Assembly: GCF_030652235.1 (NCBI RefSeq)
Contig: NZ_JAUSBA010000040.1
Location: forward strand, 122,177-186,176
From: Cypionkella sp.
Lineage (GTDB): Bacteria; Pseudomonadota; Alphaproteobacteria; Rhodobacterales; Rhodobacteraceae
Direction: 5' to 3'
DNA length: 64,000 nt
Below are positions 55,620 through 64,000 of the stretch, in pieces (the first letter of the stretch is position 1; every line of letters starts with the position of its first letter). Made by a program: the position numbers and the translations under genes. A model generated the notes under the pieces. That model had not been told where the DNA came from and did no database searches. It was given only the letters and a program-made list of their open reading frames with translations.

Positions 55620-56513
55620 ATGTCACACCAGATGCCGCCCCTGCCATGGCTGCGCGCTTTCGAGGCCTCGGCGCGGCATTTAAGCTTCACCAATGCCGCC
55701 TCAGAGTTGAACTTGACGCAGGCGGCGATTTCAAAACAGGTAAAGCTGTTGGAACATTACCTGAAAGAACCACTGTTCGAGCGGCTTCCGCGCAGTCTGG
55801 CTTTGACCAAGGTAGGGGCGGCTTATCTGCCCAAGGTGCAAGATGCGTTTGAGCGGCTGTCTGCCGGGACGCTGGAAGTGTTCGGCGGACGCAGGGCCGA
55901 GATGCTCTCGGTGCGTGCGCCCATCGGATACGCGGTAAACTGGCTGGCCGCGCGGTTACCGCATTTCATGGCGGCACATCCCAAAACCAATGTGCGGATT
56001 GTCTCATCGGTCTGGGCCGAGGATTTTGAAGCAGAACGCTACGACCTTGATATCCGCTATGGGTTTGGCCATTGGCCCGGTTTTCACGCAGATCGCCTGA
56101 CTTGGGAAGTGCTGGAGCCGCTCTGCCTGCCCGAGATCGCGGCGCGACTGCGTGAACCCGACGATCTGGCAAAAGAGCGGCTTTTGCATGTGCTGGGCTA
56201 TCAGGAAGGCTGGGCCACCTGGCTGAATGCAGCGGGGGCATCCTTGGTGAATCCAGGGTCGGGCCTGCACTTGGACACCTCGCTGATGGCCTTCGAGGTG
56301 GCGGCCAACGGTGCTGGCGTAGCGCTGGGTCGGCGGTCGATGTCAGGCAAGGAACTCGCCACGGGGCGCTTGGTAAGGCCGTTCGATCTAGCCCTTCCTA
56401 TCGACGAGTGCTTCTACTTGGTATTGCCCGAACAGGGCCCGGCCCACCCGGACGCCCATTTGTTCCGCGAGTGGTTACTGACGGAGGCGGCGGCGGCGGC
56501 GGAAAGCCATTGA
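55620..56513 (+). CDS. LysR-family regulator (GcvA-like)
   Basis: 297 residues. Helix-turn-helix LSFTNAASELNLTQAAISKQVKLLE (about 21-45), of the GcvA/AmpR subgroup that begins PPLPWLRAFEASARHLSF. The effector domain follows (VRAPIGYAVNWLAARL, ANGAGVALGRRSM). It is divergent from the ligase-thiolase genes across 157 bases and convergent with the SDR gene, so the ligase-thiolase pair is the likely target. AAAGGA lies upstream of the ATG. Confidence 0.9.
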   Translation: MSHQMPPLPWLRAFEASARHLSFTNAASELNLTQAAISKQVKLLEHYLKEPLFERLPRSLALTKVGAAYLPKVQDAFERLSAGTLEVFGGRRAEMLSVRAPIGYAVNWLAARLPHFMAAHPKTNVRIVSSVWAEDFEAERYDLDIRYGFGHWPGFHADRLTWEVLEPLCLPEIAARLREPDDLAKERLLHVLGYQEGWATWLNAAGASLVNPGSGLHLDTSLMAFEVAANGAGVALGRRSMSGKELATGRLVRPFDLALPIDECFYLVLPEQGPAHPDAHLFREWLLTEAAAAAESH

Positions 56514-56553
56514 CCGCAAGCACGGCTTTGCGCCCGCCACGCGGCTTCGCCCC

Positions 56554-57306
56554 CTACTTCGCCCGCAGCCTCACACCTGCATCAAGACGGATCACCTCGC
56601 CATTCAGCATCGGGTTGCGAATCATCGACAAACACAAGTCGGCAAAGTCATCGGGAGCACCAAAACGGCGGGGGAAGATCGCGTCTGCAGTGATCGCCGC
56701 CACCACTTCGGGCGGCACTTCGGCAGCCATCGGGGTGTGGAACAGGCCCGGCGCGATCGCAAGAACGCGCACACCCCGGGCCGCGAACTCGCGGGCGGCT
56801 TGAATGGTCATAGCGGCGATCGCGCCTTTCGAGGCGACATAGGCCCCTTGCCCGATCTGGCCTTCGTAGGCGGTGATCGAGGCAGTGTTGACGATCACGC
56901 CGCGTTCGTCGTCCGGGCCTAGTGGATCAAGCATCATCATCCGGGCGGCGGCCTTGGTCATGACCGAAACTGTGCCAAGCAGGTTGACTCGGATCACTTG
57001 TTCGAACCGCGCCATCTCGACCGGGCCGTCGCGGCCCACCAGCCGCATCGAACCCGGTATGCCCGCGCAATTGACCACGATCCGCGCCACGCCCTGCGCC
57101 GCTTCGGCCGCATCCAGCGCAGCCACGACCGAGTTTTCATCGGCCACGTCACAGGCAATGGGCAGGATACCTGGCTCAGCTTCCCCCGGCCGCAGATCCA
57201 GCGCCACAACACGCGCGCCCGCCGCCGCAAGCGCGCGCGCCGTGGCAAGTCCCAAGCCCGAAGCGCCACCTGTCACCAGGGCAGAAATACCTGTCAGATC
57301 ACGCAT
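56554..57306 (-). CDS. Short-chain dehydrogenase/reductase
   Basis: 250 residues from ATG 57306 (GTG 57312 is possible). Rossmann motif TGGASGLG (13-20), NCAG (79-82), catalytic Ser143 and Tyr156-x3-Lys160 (YVASK) form a classical SDR. The segments ITAYEGQIGQGAYVASKGAIAAMT are shared with 3-hydroxyacyl-CoA dehydrogenases of the HSD17B10 type, so a beta-oxidation step fits the ligase and thiolase nearby. It overlaps the end of the upstream ABC ATPase gene by a few bases. Confidence 0.87.
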   Translation of the reverse strand: MRDLTGISALVTGGASGLGLATARALAAAGARVVALDLRPGEAEPGILPIACDVADENSVVAALDAAEAAQGVARIVVNCAGIPGSMRLVGRDGPVEMARFEQVIRVNLLGTVSVMTKAAARMMMLDPLGPDDERGVIVNTASITAYEGQIGQGAYVASKGAIAAMTIQAAREFAARGVRVLAIAPGLFHTPMAAEVPPEVVAAITADAIFPRRFGAPDDFADLCLSMIRNPMLNGEVIRLDAGVRLRAK

Positions 57307-58915
57307 GTTCACCCCGCGAAGCCAGAAGTCGGTTTAGCCAGTCGGGGTCCATCTCGGGCACCGACGACAACAAAAGATCGGTATAGGCTTCGTGCGGCCG
57401 CCCGAACAGTTCCGTCTTCGGACCCCGCTCTACCACCACCCCTTGCTGCATCACCACCACCTCGTCAGCGATGGCCTTCACCGTCGCCAGATCATGCGTG
57501 ATGAACATGTAAGCAAGGTTCAATTCGCTTTGCAGTCGGTCCAGAAGCTTCAGGATGCCCTCTTGCACGATCTGGTCAAGCGCAGAGGTCACCTCGTCGC
57601 AGATGATCAACTGCGGCTCGGCGGCCAAGGCGCGCGCGATGCCGATCCGTTGTTTTTGTCCGCCGGAAAGCTCTCCCGGCAGGCGGTCGATGTACGTATC
57701 GGGCTCCAACTCGATCAGCGCCAGCAGGTCACGGATGCGGGACTCCAACGCTTTTCCCTTCAGCCCCAGATACATCTCGGCCGGGCGCCCGATCAACTCG
57801 CGCAGGCGCAGCTTTGGGTTCAGCGCGGTGTCAGCCATCTGATAGATCATCTGGCATTGGCGCAACTCTGCGCGGCTTCGGGCTTTGAAGTTGGGGGGCA
57901 GCGCCTTGCCGTTGAACAGAACCTCACCTTTGCGAGGGACCAGAAGCCCGGTGATCACACGCGCCGCGGTGGACTTGCCCGACCCGCTTTCGCCCACCAC
58001 CGCCACCGTGCGTCGGGCATGGATGTCAAAGCTGACATCCTTCAGCACATCGACCGCCCCATAGCCTGCGGTGACGCCCCGCACAGAAACAACTGGTGTG
58101 CCAGTGGCGGGCGGCTGTTCTGCCCTTGCAAAACTCCGCACCGCCCAAAGACTGCGGGTATACTCTTCACGCGGGGCGGTCAGCATGCTGCGGGTATCGG
58201 CTTCTTCCACCTCATCCCCACGCAACAGAACCTTGATGCGGTCTGCCATCTGGGCCACCACAGCCAAGTCGTGGGTGATGTAGATCGCCGCCGTGCCAAA
58301 CTGGCGCACGATATCGCGGATCGCGGCCAACACCTCAATCTGGGTGGTCACGTCCAGCGCAGTCGTGGGTTCGTCAAAGATGATCAAGTCGGGCCGACAG
58401 GACATGGCCATCGCGGTCATCGCCCGCTGCAGTTGCCCGCCCGACACCTGATGCGGATAGCGAAAGCCGATCTCTTCGGGATTGGGCAAACGCATGCGGC
58501 GGTATAGTTCGACCGCGTCGGCCTCCGCCTTTTCGCGGGGCATGACTCCGTGGACAACCGGGCCTTCGCAGTACTGGTCGATCAGTTTGTGGGCAGGGTT
58601 GAAACTCGCCGCCGCCGATTGTGCGACATAGGCGATGCGCTTGCCACGCAAGGCGCGGCGTTCGGCCTCTGGCACGGCGCGTAGGTCGATCCCGTCGAAG
58701 AGGATACTGCCGCCCGAGATGCGACAGCCGTCGCGGGCAAAACCCATGGCCGCAAGTCCGATAGTGGATTTTCCTGCGCCGGATTCCCCGATCAGACCCA
58801 GTACCTCGCCCTTGTGCAGGGTCAGGTCCACACCCTTGACGATCTCGTGCCAAGCATCGCCCGAACGGCCCTCGATCCGAAGGCCGCGGATGGTGAGCAG
58901 AGGTTGCTTTTCCAT
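57299..58915 (-). CDS. Oligopeptide-type ABC transporter, fused double ATPase
   Basis: 538 residues containing two complete ABC domains of the DppD and DppF kinds. First: Walker A GESGAGKS (43-50), signature VSGGQ near 158, Walker B LIIFDEPTTALD. Second: GESGSGKS near 313, LSGGQKQR near 420, LIICDEVTSALD. Fusion of both ATPases in one chain is common in alphaproteobacteria. It energises the two permeases encoded upstream. Four bases separate it from the permease gene. Confidence 0.9.
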   Translation of the reverse strand: MEKQPLLTIRGLRIEGRSGDAWHEIVKGVDLTLHKGEVLGLIGESGAGKSTIGLAAMGFARDGCRISGGSILFDGIDLRAVPEAERRALRGKRIAYVAQSAAASFNPAHKLIDQYCEGPVVHGVMPREKAEADAVELYRRMRLPNPEEIGFRYPHQVSGGQLQRAMTAMAMSCRPDLIIFDEPTTALDVTTQIEVLAAIRDIVRQFGTAAIYITHDLAVVAQMADRIKVLLRGDEVEEADTRSMLTAPREEYTRSLWAVRSFARAEQPPATGTPVVSVRGVTAGYGAVDVLKDVSFDIHARRTVAVVGESGSGKSTAARVITGLLVPRKGEVLFNGKALPPNFKARSRAELRQCQMIYQMADTALNPKLRLRELIGRPAEMYLGLKGKALESRIRDLLALIELEPDTYIDRLPGELSGGQKQRIGIARALAAEPQLIICDEVTSALDQIVQEGILKLLDRLQSELNLAYMFITHDLATVKAIADEVVVMQQGVVVERGPKTELFGRPHEAYTDLLLSSVPEMDPDWLNRLLASRGEHA

Positions 58916-58919
58916 TTGC

Positions 58920-59834
58920 CTACTCCTTCAAACCGCTGGCGCGGTGCAATTGCCAGTCCACGACGAAATTCACTGCAACCGTCAGCAGCGCAATCGCGCC
59001 CGCAGGCAGCAGCGGGGTTACGTCGCCAAATGTGATCAGCGTCGCATTTTCGCGCACCATGCTGCCCCAATCGGCGGTGGGTGGCTTGATGCCGAGTCCA
59101 AGGAAGGACAGCGCCGAGATGGCAAGAAACACAAAGCAGAACCGCAAGCCGAATTCTGCCACCAAAGGCGCCATGGCATTGGGCAGGATCTCGCGCCGGA
59201 TCAGCCGCCACATCCCCTCGCCACGCAACCGCGCGGCCTCGATATAGTCCATCACAACGATGCCCTGCGCAACCGACCGCGCCAAACGATACACCCGCGT
59301 GGCGTCAACTGCAGCGATCACCAGGATCAGAGACAGCACCGAGGTGCCGAAAATGGTCAGTAGCAGCAGCGAGAAGATCAGGGCCGGAATGGCCATCAGC
59401 GCATCCACGATCCGCGAAAGCGTCTGGTCCAACCAGCCTCCGACCAGCGCGGCCCAAATGCCAAGGACTGTCCCGACGACAAAGGCGAGGGCCGTGGTGG
59501 CAAAGGCGATGCCCACCGTGTTGCGCGCGCCGTAGATCAACCGGGTCAGCATGTCGCGGCCCAACTTATCCGTACCAAGATGATAGGGCGCAGCCCAAGG
59601 AAGGTATTGGGCCCCCATCACTTCGCTTTCGCCAAAGGGTGCCAGAACCGGGGCAAGAACCGACACCACCACGTAGATCAGGATCACCGCGAGGCCGAAA
59701 CTTGCCGTCAGCGGCATGTCTCGGAAGGTTGGCACCAGATGCGCTGGAGCCAACCCGCGCAGCGTGGCGCGGCTGGCAAGGCCGATGGCAAAGAACAGCG
59801 CAAGGCCGATGATCACGGCAAGTAGTATCTGCAT
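58920..59834 (-). CDS. Oligopeptide-type ABC transporter permease (DppC-like)
   Basis: 304 residues, six membrane segments; the first two lie near 2-25 and 45-68. The family loop is present as YIEAARLRGEGMWRLIRREILPNAMAPL (about 198-225), and the periplasmic PYHLGTDKLGRDMLTRLIYGAR is the classic DppC/OppC signature. Second permease of the transporter, three bases after the first permease gene. Confidence 0.9.
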   Translation of the reverse strand: MQILLAVIIGLALFFAIGLASRATLRGLAPAHLVPTFRDMPLTASFGLAVILIYVVVSVLAPVLAPFGESEVMGAQYLPWAAPYHLGTDKLGRDMLTRLIYGARNTVGIAFATTALAFVVGTVLGIWAALVGGWLDQTLSRIVDALMAIPALIFSLLLLTIFGTSVLSLILVIAAVDATRVYRLARSVAQGIVVMDYIEAARLRGEGMWRLIRREILPNAMAPLVAEFGLRFCFVFLAISALSFLGLGIKPPTADWGSMVRENATLITFGDVTPLLPAGAIALLTVAVNFVVDWQLHRASGLKE

Positions 59835-59837
59835 GGC

Positions 59838-60791
59838 CTAACTCCGATGCATCAAGCGGGGATTGCTGATCGTCGACAGCACATCCGCGATGAGGTTCAA
59901 GAGCACATATGCTGAGGCAAAGATCAGCGCTATGGCCTGCACCACGGCGATGTCGCGGTTGGTCACCGCATCCACCATCAACTGGCCAAGGCCCGGATAG
60001 ACAAACACCACTTCGACCACCACGACCCCGGTGATGAGGTAGGCAAGGTTCAGGGCGACAACGTTGATAATAGGCGCCAGCGCATTCGGCACCGCATGGC
60101 GCAGCACCACGCGCAAGGGCGACATGCCCTTCAGCCGTGCCATTTCGATATAGGGATTAGCCAGCAGGTTGATGATCGCCGCCCGCGTCATCCGCATCAT
60201 ATGCGCAGTGACTACAAGGGTTAGTGTCAGCGCGGGCAGGAATGACATGTAAAGCTGGTCGCCAAACGTCGTGCTGCCGGTGATCCGCACCATCGACGGA
60301 AACAGCCCGGACTGCGCCAGAAACAACACGAGGATGTAAGCCACGAAAAATTCAGGAATGGAAATCGCAGTCAGCGCAAGCGCGTTCGAAGCGCGGTCAA
60401 AGATTGAATTGCGCCACAGGGCCGCCAGCACACCCAGCGTTAAAGAGATAGGCACAGAAAGAGCTGCTGCGTAAAGCGCCAGAAACAGCGTGTTTCCTAG
60501 CCGCGCGCCAACCAGATCTGCAATAGGCCTCTTGGTCGCCATCGACACGCCGAAATCGCCCTGCAGAGCGGCTGTCAGCCAGTTCCAATAACGCAACGGG
60601 GCTGGGTCATTAAGGCCCAGTTGATCGCGCAGCGCGGCAAGGGTCTCTTCAGTCGCCGATTGCCCCAACAGCTCGCGGGCGAGGTCACCCGGCAAAAGTT
60701 CTGTCGCACCGAAAATCACCACCGAAATCACGAACAGGGTCAACAGGCCAAAAAGCAGCCTTTGCCCGATCATGCGCCAAATATCGTTCAT
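59838..60791 (-). CDS. Oligopeptide-type ABC transporter permease (DppB-like)
   Basis: 317 residues from ATG 60791, preceded by GAGGGAAAAAAG. First helix LLFGLLTLFVISVVIFGATELLPGD, then the DppB loop PYIEMARLKGMSPLRVVLRHAVPNALAP (about 205-232) and a C-terminal YPGLGQLMVDAVTNRDIAVVQ element typical of the family. It lies 115 bases downstream of the binding-protein gene, with a terminator-like hairpin between. Confidence 0.9.
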   Translation of the reverse strand: MNDIWRMIGQRLLFGLLTLFVISVVIFGATELLPGDLARELLGQSATEETLAALRDQLGLNDPAPLRYWNWLTAALQGDFGVSMATKRPIADLVGARLGNTLFLALYAAALSVPISLTLGVLAALWRNSIFDRASNALALTAISIPEFFVAYILVLFLAQSGLFPSMVRITGSTTFGDQLYMSFLPALTLTLVVTAHMMRMTRAAIINLLANPYIEMARLKGMSPLRVVLRHAVPNALAPIINVVALNLAYLITGVVVVEVVFVYPGLGQLMVDAVTNRDIAVVQAIALIFASAYVLLNLIADVLSTISNPRLMHRS

Positions 60792-60854
60792 CTTTTTTCC
60801 CTCGTTTGAACCGTCAGGCCGCACGGTCTTTGCGCCGCACTTGCCCGAAACGGC

Positions 60855-60885
60855 AAAAGCTCCGGCGAGGTTTCCCCGCCGGAGC
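60855..60885 (-). terminator. Attenuator-like hairpin between binding-protein and permease genes
   Basis: On the minus strand GCTCCGGCG (60885-60877) pairs with CGCCGGAGC (60867-60859), followed by TTTT. Located 22 bases after the binding-protein stop, it probably lets only part of the transcripts continue into the permease genes. Confidence 0.6.
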
Positions 60886-60906
60886 CCATTCATACTGCCC
60901 GACGGA

Positions 60907-62469
60907 TCAGGCGAACCACCAACGTTCTACCGCGCGGAAGCCGTCCAGATTCCAGTTGTTCGCAACCTTGTCCGGCGTGGCCACAGTGTTGGCGAGGGCC
61001 ATCACATAGTTGTTATACATCGGAATGATGGTCGATCCTTCGAAGGATACGATCTGCTGCATTTCTTGATACATTTCGCGGCGCTTGGCTTCGTCCAGTT
61101 CCGAACGCGCAGCGATCAAAAGTGTGTCGAACTTGGCATTCGACCAAAAGCTTTCGTTCCAGGCGGCGCCCGTCTGATACGCAATGGTGAACATCTGGTC
61201 CTCCACCGCGCGCCCGCCCCAATAGGACGCGCAGAACGGCTTCTTCATCCAGACATTGTCGAAATAGCCATCGTCCGGCACGCGGTCCACCGTGATAGTG
61301 ATGCCCGCGGCGGCGGCCTTTTCGCTCATCAGAACGGCGGCATCGACCGCACCCGAGAAGGCGGCGTTGGCGGCCGACAGCGTGACCTCCAACTTGTCCA
61401 TCCCGGCTTGCTTCAGGTGAAACTTCGCCTTGTCCGGATCGTAGGTCTTGGCCTCCATCTCGGCAAAGTAATACCGGCTGGCCGGGCCGATCGGGTTGTC
61501 ATTGGCAACTGACCCGTGACCTGCAAGGATCTTGTCCACCAGTTCCTGACGGTCGAAGGCGTATTTTAGCGCCAGACGCACATTGTTGTCATTGTAGGGC
61601 GCGGCACGCGCGTCCATCGTGAAGACGTAATGTGCATTCCCCGAGACCGACAGAATTTTTGCGACGCCTCTGGCTTCCAAAAGGCCGATCGTGGCCGGGT
61701 CAACCTGGTCAATCACGTCAACTTCACCCGTCATCAGGGCATTCAAACGCGCAGCGGGGTCAAGGATCGACAGAAGCACGATTTGGTCGAAATGGGCGCG
61801 GTCCGACTTCCAGTAGTTCGGGTTGCGGTTCAGTGTCGCCTGTACGCCCGGCTCATAGCTGTCAACGACATAACCACCGCAACCATCGGTCGAGGTCGGG
61901 TCAATCTTGCCATCCGCACCCGGCATCACCGGCAGGTGATAATCCGACATCAGATAGGGGAAGTCGGCATTCGCGGCGCTCAGCGTCACGACGACACTCT
62001 GCCCATCAACCTTGATGTCCGTCACGGCATCGAAGAACGGCTTTGCCGCCGATGTCGACGCGTCGCCACGGTGATGGTTCAACGAGGCCACTGCGTCATC
62101 CGCCGTGACAGGCTTGCCGGAATGAAAGCTGACACCCTGACGGATTTTGAAGGTCCAGGTTATGCCATCAGCCGACTCCCAGCTTTCGGCGATTTCCGGG
62201 ACAAGGGCACCGTCTGCACTAACCTCGATCAGCTGGTTGTGCCGGGCAGCGGCAAAGGTCTGTGCATAAAGGTTGTCCCACAGGCCGGGATCATAGCCGT
62301 CGGTCGAAGACCCGTGGCCGATGCCCGCACGGAACACGCCGCCCTTCTTCGGTTCCGTCTGCGCCATTGCCATGCCAGCAGGTAAGATCAGCCCCGCCGC
62401 CGTCATTGCCATTCCGCTTTTCAGCAGGCCGCGACGAGTCATTTCGTGCGAAAACATCGGATTTTTCAT
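60907..62469 (-). CDS. Oligopeptide-type ABC transporter binding protein with Tat signal
   Basis: 520 residues from ATG 62469, which overlaps the enolase-superfamily stop by four bases. The N-terminus carries a twin-arginine signal (MTRRGLLKSGMAMTAAGL, Arg12-Arg13) and cleavage near AMA (about 37), so the protein is exported folded. The mature part is an SBP_bac_5 family 5 protein (IAESWESADGITWTFKIRQGVSFHSGKPVTADD, YAFDRQELVDKILAGHG). Ligands in this family range from peptides to glycosides, opines and nickel chelates. GGGAGGAAAACC precedes the start. Confidence 0.9.
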   Translation of the reverse strand: MKNPMFSHEMTRRGLLKSGMAMTAAGLILPAGMAMAQTEPKKGGVFRAGIGHGSSTDGYDPGLWDNLYAQTFAAARHNQLIEVSADGALVPEIAESWESADGITWTFKIRQGVSFHSGKPVTADDAVASLNHHRGDASTSAAKPFFDAVTDIKVDGQSVVVTLSAANADFPYLMSDYHLPVMPGADGKIDPTSTDGCGGYVVDSYEPGVQATLNRNPNYWKSDRAHFDQIVLLSILDPAARLNALMTGEVDVIDQVDPATIGLLEARGVAKILSVSGNAHYVFTMDARAAPYNDNNVRLALKYAFDRQELVDKILAGHGSVANDNPIGPASRYYFAEMEAKTYDPDKAKFHLKQAGMDKLEVTLSAANAAFSGAVDAAVLMSEKAAAAGITITVDRVPDDGYFDNVWMKKPFCASYWGGRAVEDQMFTIAYQTGAAWNESFWSNAKFDTLLIAARSELDEAKRREMYQEMQQIVSFEGSTIIPMYNNYVMALANTVATPDKVANNWNLDGFRAVERWWFA

Positions 62470-63623
62470 GGTTTTCCTCCCTTGTGATAAAGTGCGCCAT
62501 ACGCGCTTGGTCTGAAGCTCTCGAGCGCGGCTTCGGTATAGGTGGCTTTGTCGAGCCAAGCCGGGCTGATCTCTACCCCCCAGCCCGGAGTATCGGTGAC
62601 GGTGACCTGACCATCGGTAACGGCAAAGGGCTGCCCCACGAACAGGTCGCGCTGCCATGGGTAATAATCGTCTCCCTCGATCGACAGTTCAAGGTATCTT
62701 CCGGCATTGGGGATCGCCGCCAACAGATGCATCGAACACATCGTCACCAAAGACAGGTTTGCAGAATGGGGCGTACAGGAAAGACCAGCGGCCTGGGCCA
62801 TGTGCGCAACCTGCAAGGTGCGGCTCATGCCGCCCATGTACATCACATCGGGTTGCACGATATCGACGGCGCGCATGGCGATCATGCGGGCCCATGTGCC
62901 CATGTCCCAGTCCTGTTCACCCCCGGTCACGTCGATCTTGACGGCCTCAGTGACGGCACGGGTCGCGTCCAGATCCCAATATGGCACGGGTTCTTCATAA
63001 TGGCAGATGCCATGATCCATCAGCATCCGCCCCACCGCGATGGCACGGGGAACCGAGAACCCGGAGTTAGCGTCGACAAGTTTGTCGATTCCATCGCCCA
63101 AAGCTCGTGACAGGGTCGGAATGATCTCTTCTGTCCGCCCCGGCCATTCGTCCTGGTCCTCGCCGCACTCAGCCCCGATCCGCCATTTCGTGGCGGTAAA
63201 ACCCTTCTCCGCGCATAGCCGAACAAGCCTTTCGGCCTCGTCCTTTGGCGTGATGTCGCGCTTCATTGAACTGGCGTAGGCGCGGATCGGACCGGGGCCG
63301 CCGCCGATCAGGCTCGCCACTGGTTTGCCTGCCCGCCGCCCAGCCATATCCCAAAGTGCTGTGTCCAGCCCTGCCAGCGCACGGGAACGGTAGCTGCCCG
63401 GATACTTGTGTTCCCGCCGTTCGATCAGATGCACAAGCCCCGCGATATCTGCACAGTCAGCACCCAAAGCCCATGGCACTACCTGGCGATGAAATACCTG
63501 CGCCGTGATGTCGGCGTTGTAGGTGGATGTCTGGCCCCAGCCAAAAGCCCCATCCTCTGCTGTCGCACGGACAAAGCAGACGAATTCATCATGAAACGTC
63601 TCGAGGCGGGCAAGTTGGGGCAT
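62466..63623 (-). CDS. Mandelate racemase/muconate lactonizing enzyme family protein
   Basis: 385 residues, enolase superfamily. The metal ligands are Asp184 (VDAN), Glu210 (CHYEEP) and Glu236 (GGEQ). Acid/base residues appear as Lys146 in TKWR and His286 in TPHSAN, paired with an Asp near 259 (QPDV), as in MR-type acid sugar dehydratases and racemases. Arg148 stands where the second Lys of the KxK pair often is. It is coupled to the Tat-exported binding protein, so the ligand imported may be an acid sugar or a similar hydroxy acid. Divergent from the ABC1-kinase gene. Confidence 0.88.
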   Translation of the reverse strand: MPQLARLETFHDEFVCFVRATAEDGAFGWGQTSTYNADITAQVFHRQVVPWALGADCADIAGLVHLIERREHKYPGSYRSRALAGLDTALWDMAGRRAGKPVASLIGGGPGPIRAYASSMKRDITPKDEAERLVRLCAEKGFTATKWRIGAECGEDQDEWPGRTEEIIPTLSRALGDGIDKLVDANSGFSVPRAIAVGRMLMDHGICHYEEPVPYWDLDATRAVTEAVKIDVTGGEQDWDMGTWARMIAMRAVDIVQPDVMYMGGMSRTLQVAHMAQAAGLSCTPHSANLSLVTMCSMHLLAAIPNAGRYLELSIEGDDYYPWQRDLFVGQPFAVTDGQVTVTDTPGWGVEISPAWLDKATYTEAALESFRPSAYGALYHKGGKP

Positions 63624-63794
63624 AGAGCTACTTCTGGTTCAATCGGGGCAAAGCTTTGGATCCAAGATCCCCTAGGTCTTCTTTGCGGACAAACAACCAA
63701 TATCGGGCCATTGGGGGTACAAGAGTTATCCGTTCGACACGATTTGCACTGTGCCGCCAACAACAGGTCCCTCCAGCCTTGAAGGCGGCGATCA

Positions 63795-64000
63795 ATGGCC
63801 GCTGTTGACGCCGATGTGGCAAAACTGGCAGTGGCTGCTGCGGTGCCGACGGGTCGCGCGGCGCGGTTGCTTCGGTTTGGCGGCATGGCTTCGGGGATTG
63901 CGGGCAATGTTGCGGCGGGTGGCCTGCGGGCACTCGCCAGCGGCAAGCGGCCCGATCTGGCGCAACTGCTGCTGACACCCGCGAATACCTTGCGGCTGAC
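63795..64000 (+). CDS. ABC1/UbiB (AarF)-type kinase, N-terminal part, cut by window end
   Basis: 68 codons are visible from ATG 63795. The sequence (VPTGRAARLLRFGGMASGIAG, then RPDLAQLLLTPANTLRLT) matches the opening of ABC1-family atypical kinases, in which VPxxRxxRxxRxGxLAxGVAG is followed by LLLTPxNxxRxxxxLxxLRGAAMKxGQ. These proteins support ubiquinone biosynthesis or lipid handling. The catalytic part would lie beyond the window. Divergent from the enolase-superfamily gene over 171 bases. Confidence 0.72.
   Translation, partial: MAAVDADVAKLAVAAAVPTGRAARLLRFGGMASGIAGNVAAGGLRALASGKRPDLAQLLLTPANTLRL

Noticed and set aside
57392..58507. 371-codon plus-strand frame opposite the double ABC ATPase
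   Set aside because: Antisense to both ABC domains; no own motif.

Overview
The window looks like a chromosomal segment of a Rhodobacteraceae-type alphaproteobacterium. I infer this from the high GC content, the glycerol ABC locus of the rhizobial/rhodobacterial GlpSTPQUV type, a giant NdvB/ChvB-like cyclic glucan synthase, a DmdA-like GcvT paralogue and many ABC transporters. No rRNA, tRNA, CRISPR array or intact insertion sequence was seen.

Layout. 1-1035: C-terminal part of an RTX/hemolysin-type repeat protein, cut by the window edge. 1205-5276 (minus): sugar-type ABC transporter (ATPase, permease, binding protein) with a fatty-acid-hydroxylase-family membrane protein, divergent from a LacI-type regulator. 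6498-8204 (minus): creatininase-family protein and aldo/keto reductase. 8444-10664: small proteins and a Crp/Fnr regulator, ending in a 55-residue CsbD-like protein that overlaps the start of the 2774-residue cyclic beta-1,2-glucan synthase (10661-18985). 19052-23656 (minus): five-gene homoprotocatechuate meta-cleavage operon (hpaF, hpaE, hpaD, hpaG-like, hpaH) with a promoter/palindrome upstream. 24693-32090: signalling cluster with two PAS hybrid histidine kinases, a stand-alone receiver, a receiver fused to a GGDEF-like domain that has lost its motif, and a small Hpt protein. 32291-42886: glycerol locus, glpR divergent from glpD-glpS-glpT-glpP-glpQ-glpU-glpV, then glpK. 43762-46801: curli-type locus, csgF, csgG and two curlin-like repeat proteins, with decayed IS66 and IS110 transposase fragments on either side. 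47708-63623: catabolic/uptake region with a GcvT/DmdA-like protein, FAD oxidoreductase and helical protein, a serine hydrolase, thiolase and acyl-CoA ligase, LysR regulator, SDR, an oligopeptide-type ABC transporter and an enolase-superfamily enzyme. 63795-64000: start of an ABC1/UbiB-type kinase gene, cut by the window end.

The main leads are: (1) a riboswitch-like leader at 52493-52624, directly before the serine hydrolase/GcvT/FAD operon, in which a 9-bp closing helix around three hairpins is topologically incompatible with a U8 terminator; (2) a minimal curli-like locus without csgE, csgC or csgD nearby and with two divergent curlins, lying between transposon remnants; (3) the glycerol importer ATPases GlpS and GlpT, whose defects (lost H-loop in one, lost signature in the other) fall in the same composite ATP site; (4) a hairpin enclosing the glpD ribosome-binding site; (5) the response regulator with GAGNF in place of GGDEF. 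All functional assignments come from reading motifs by eye; no database search was made.
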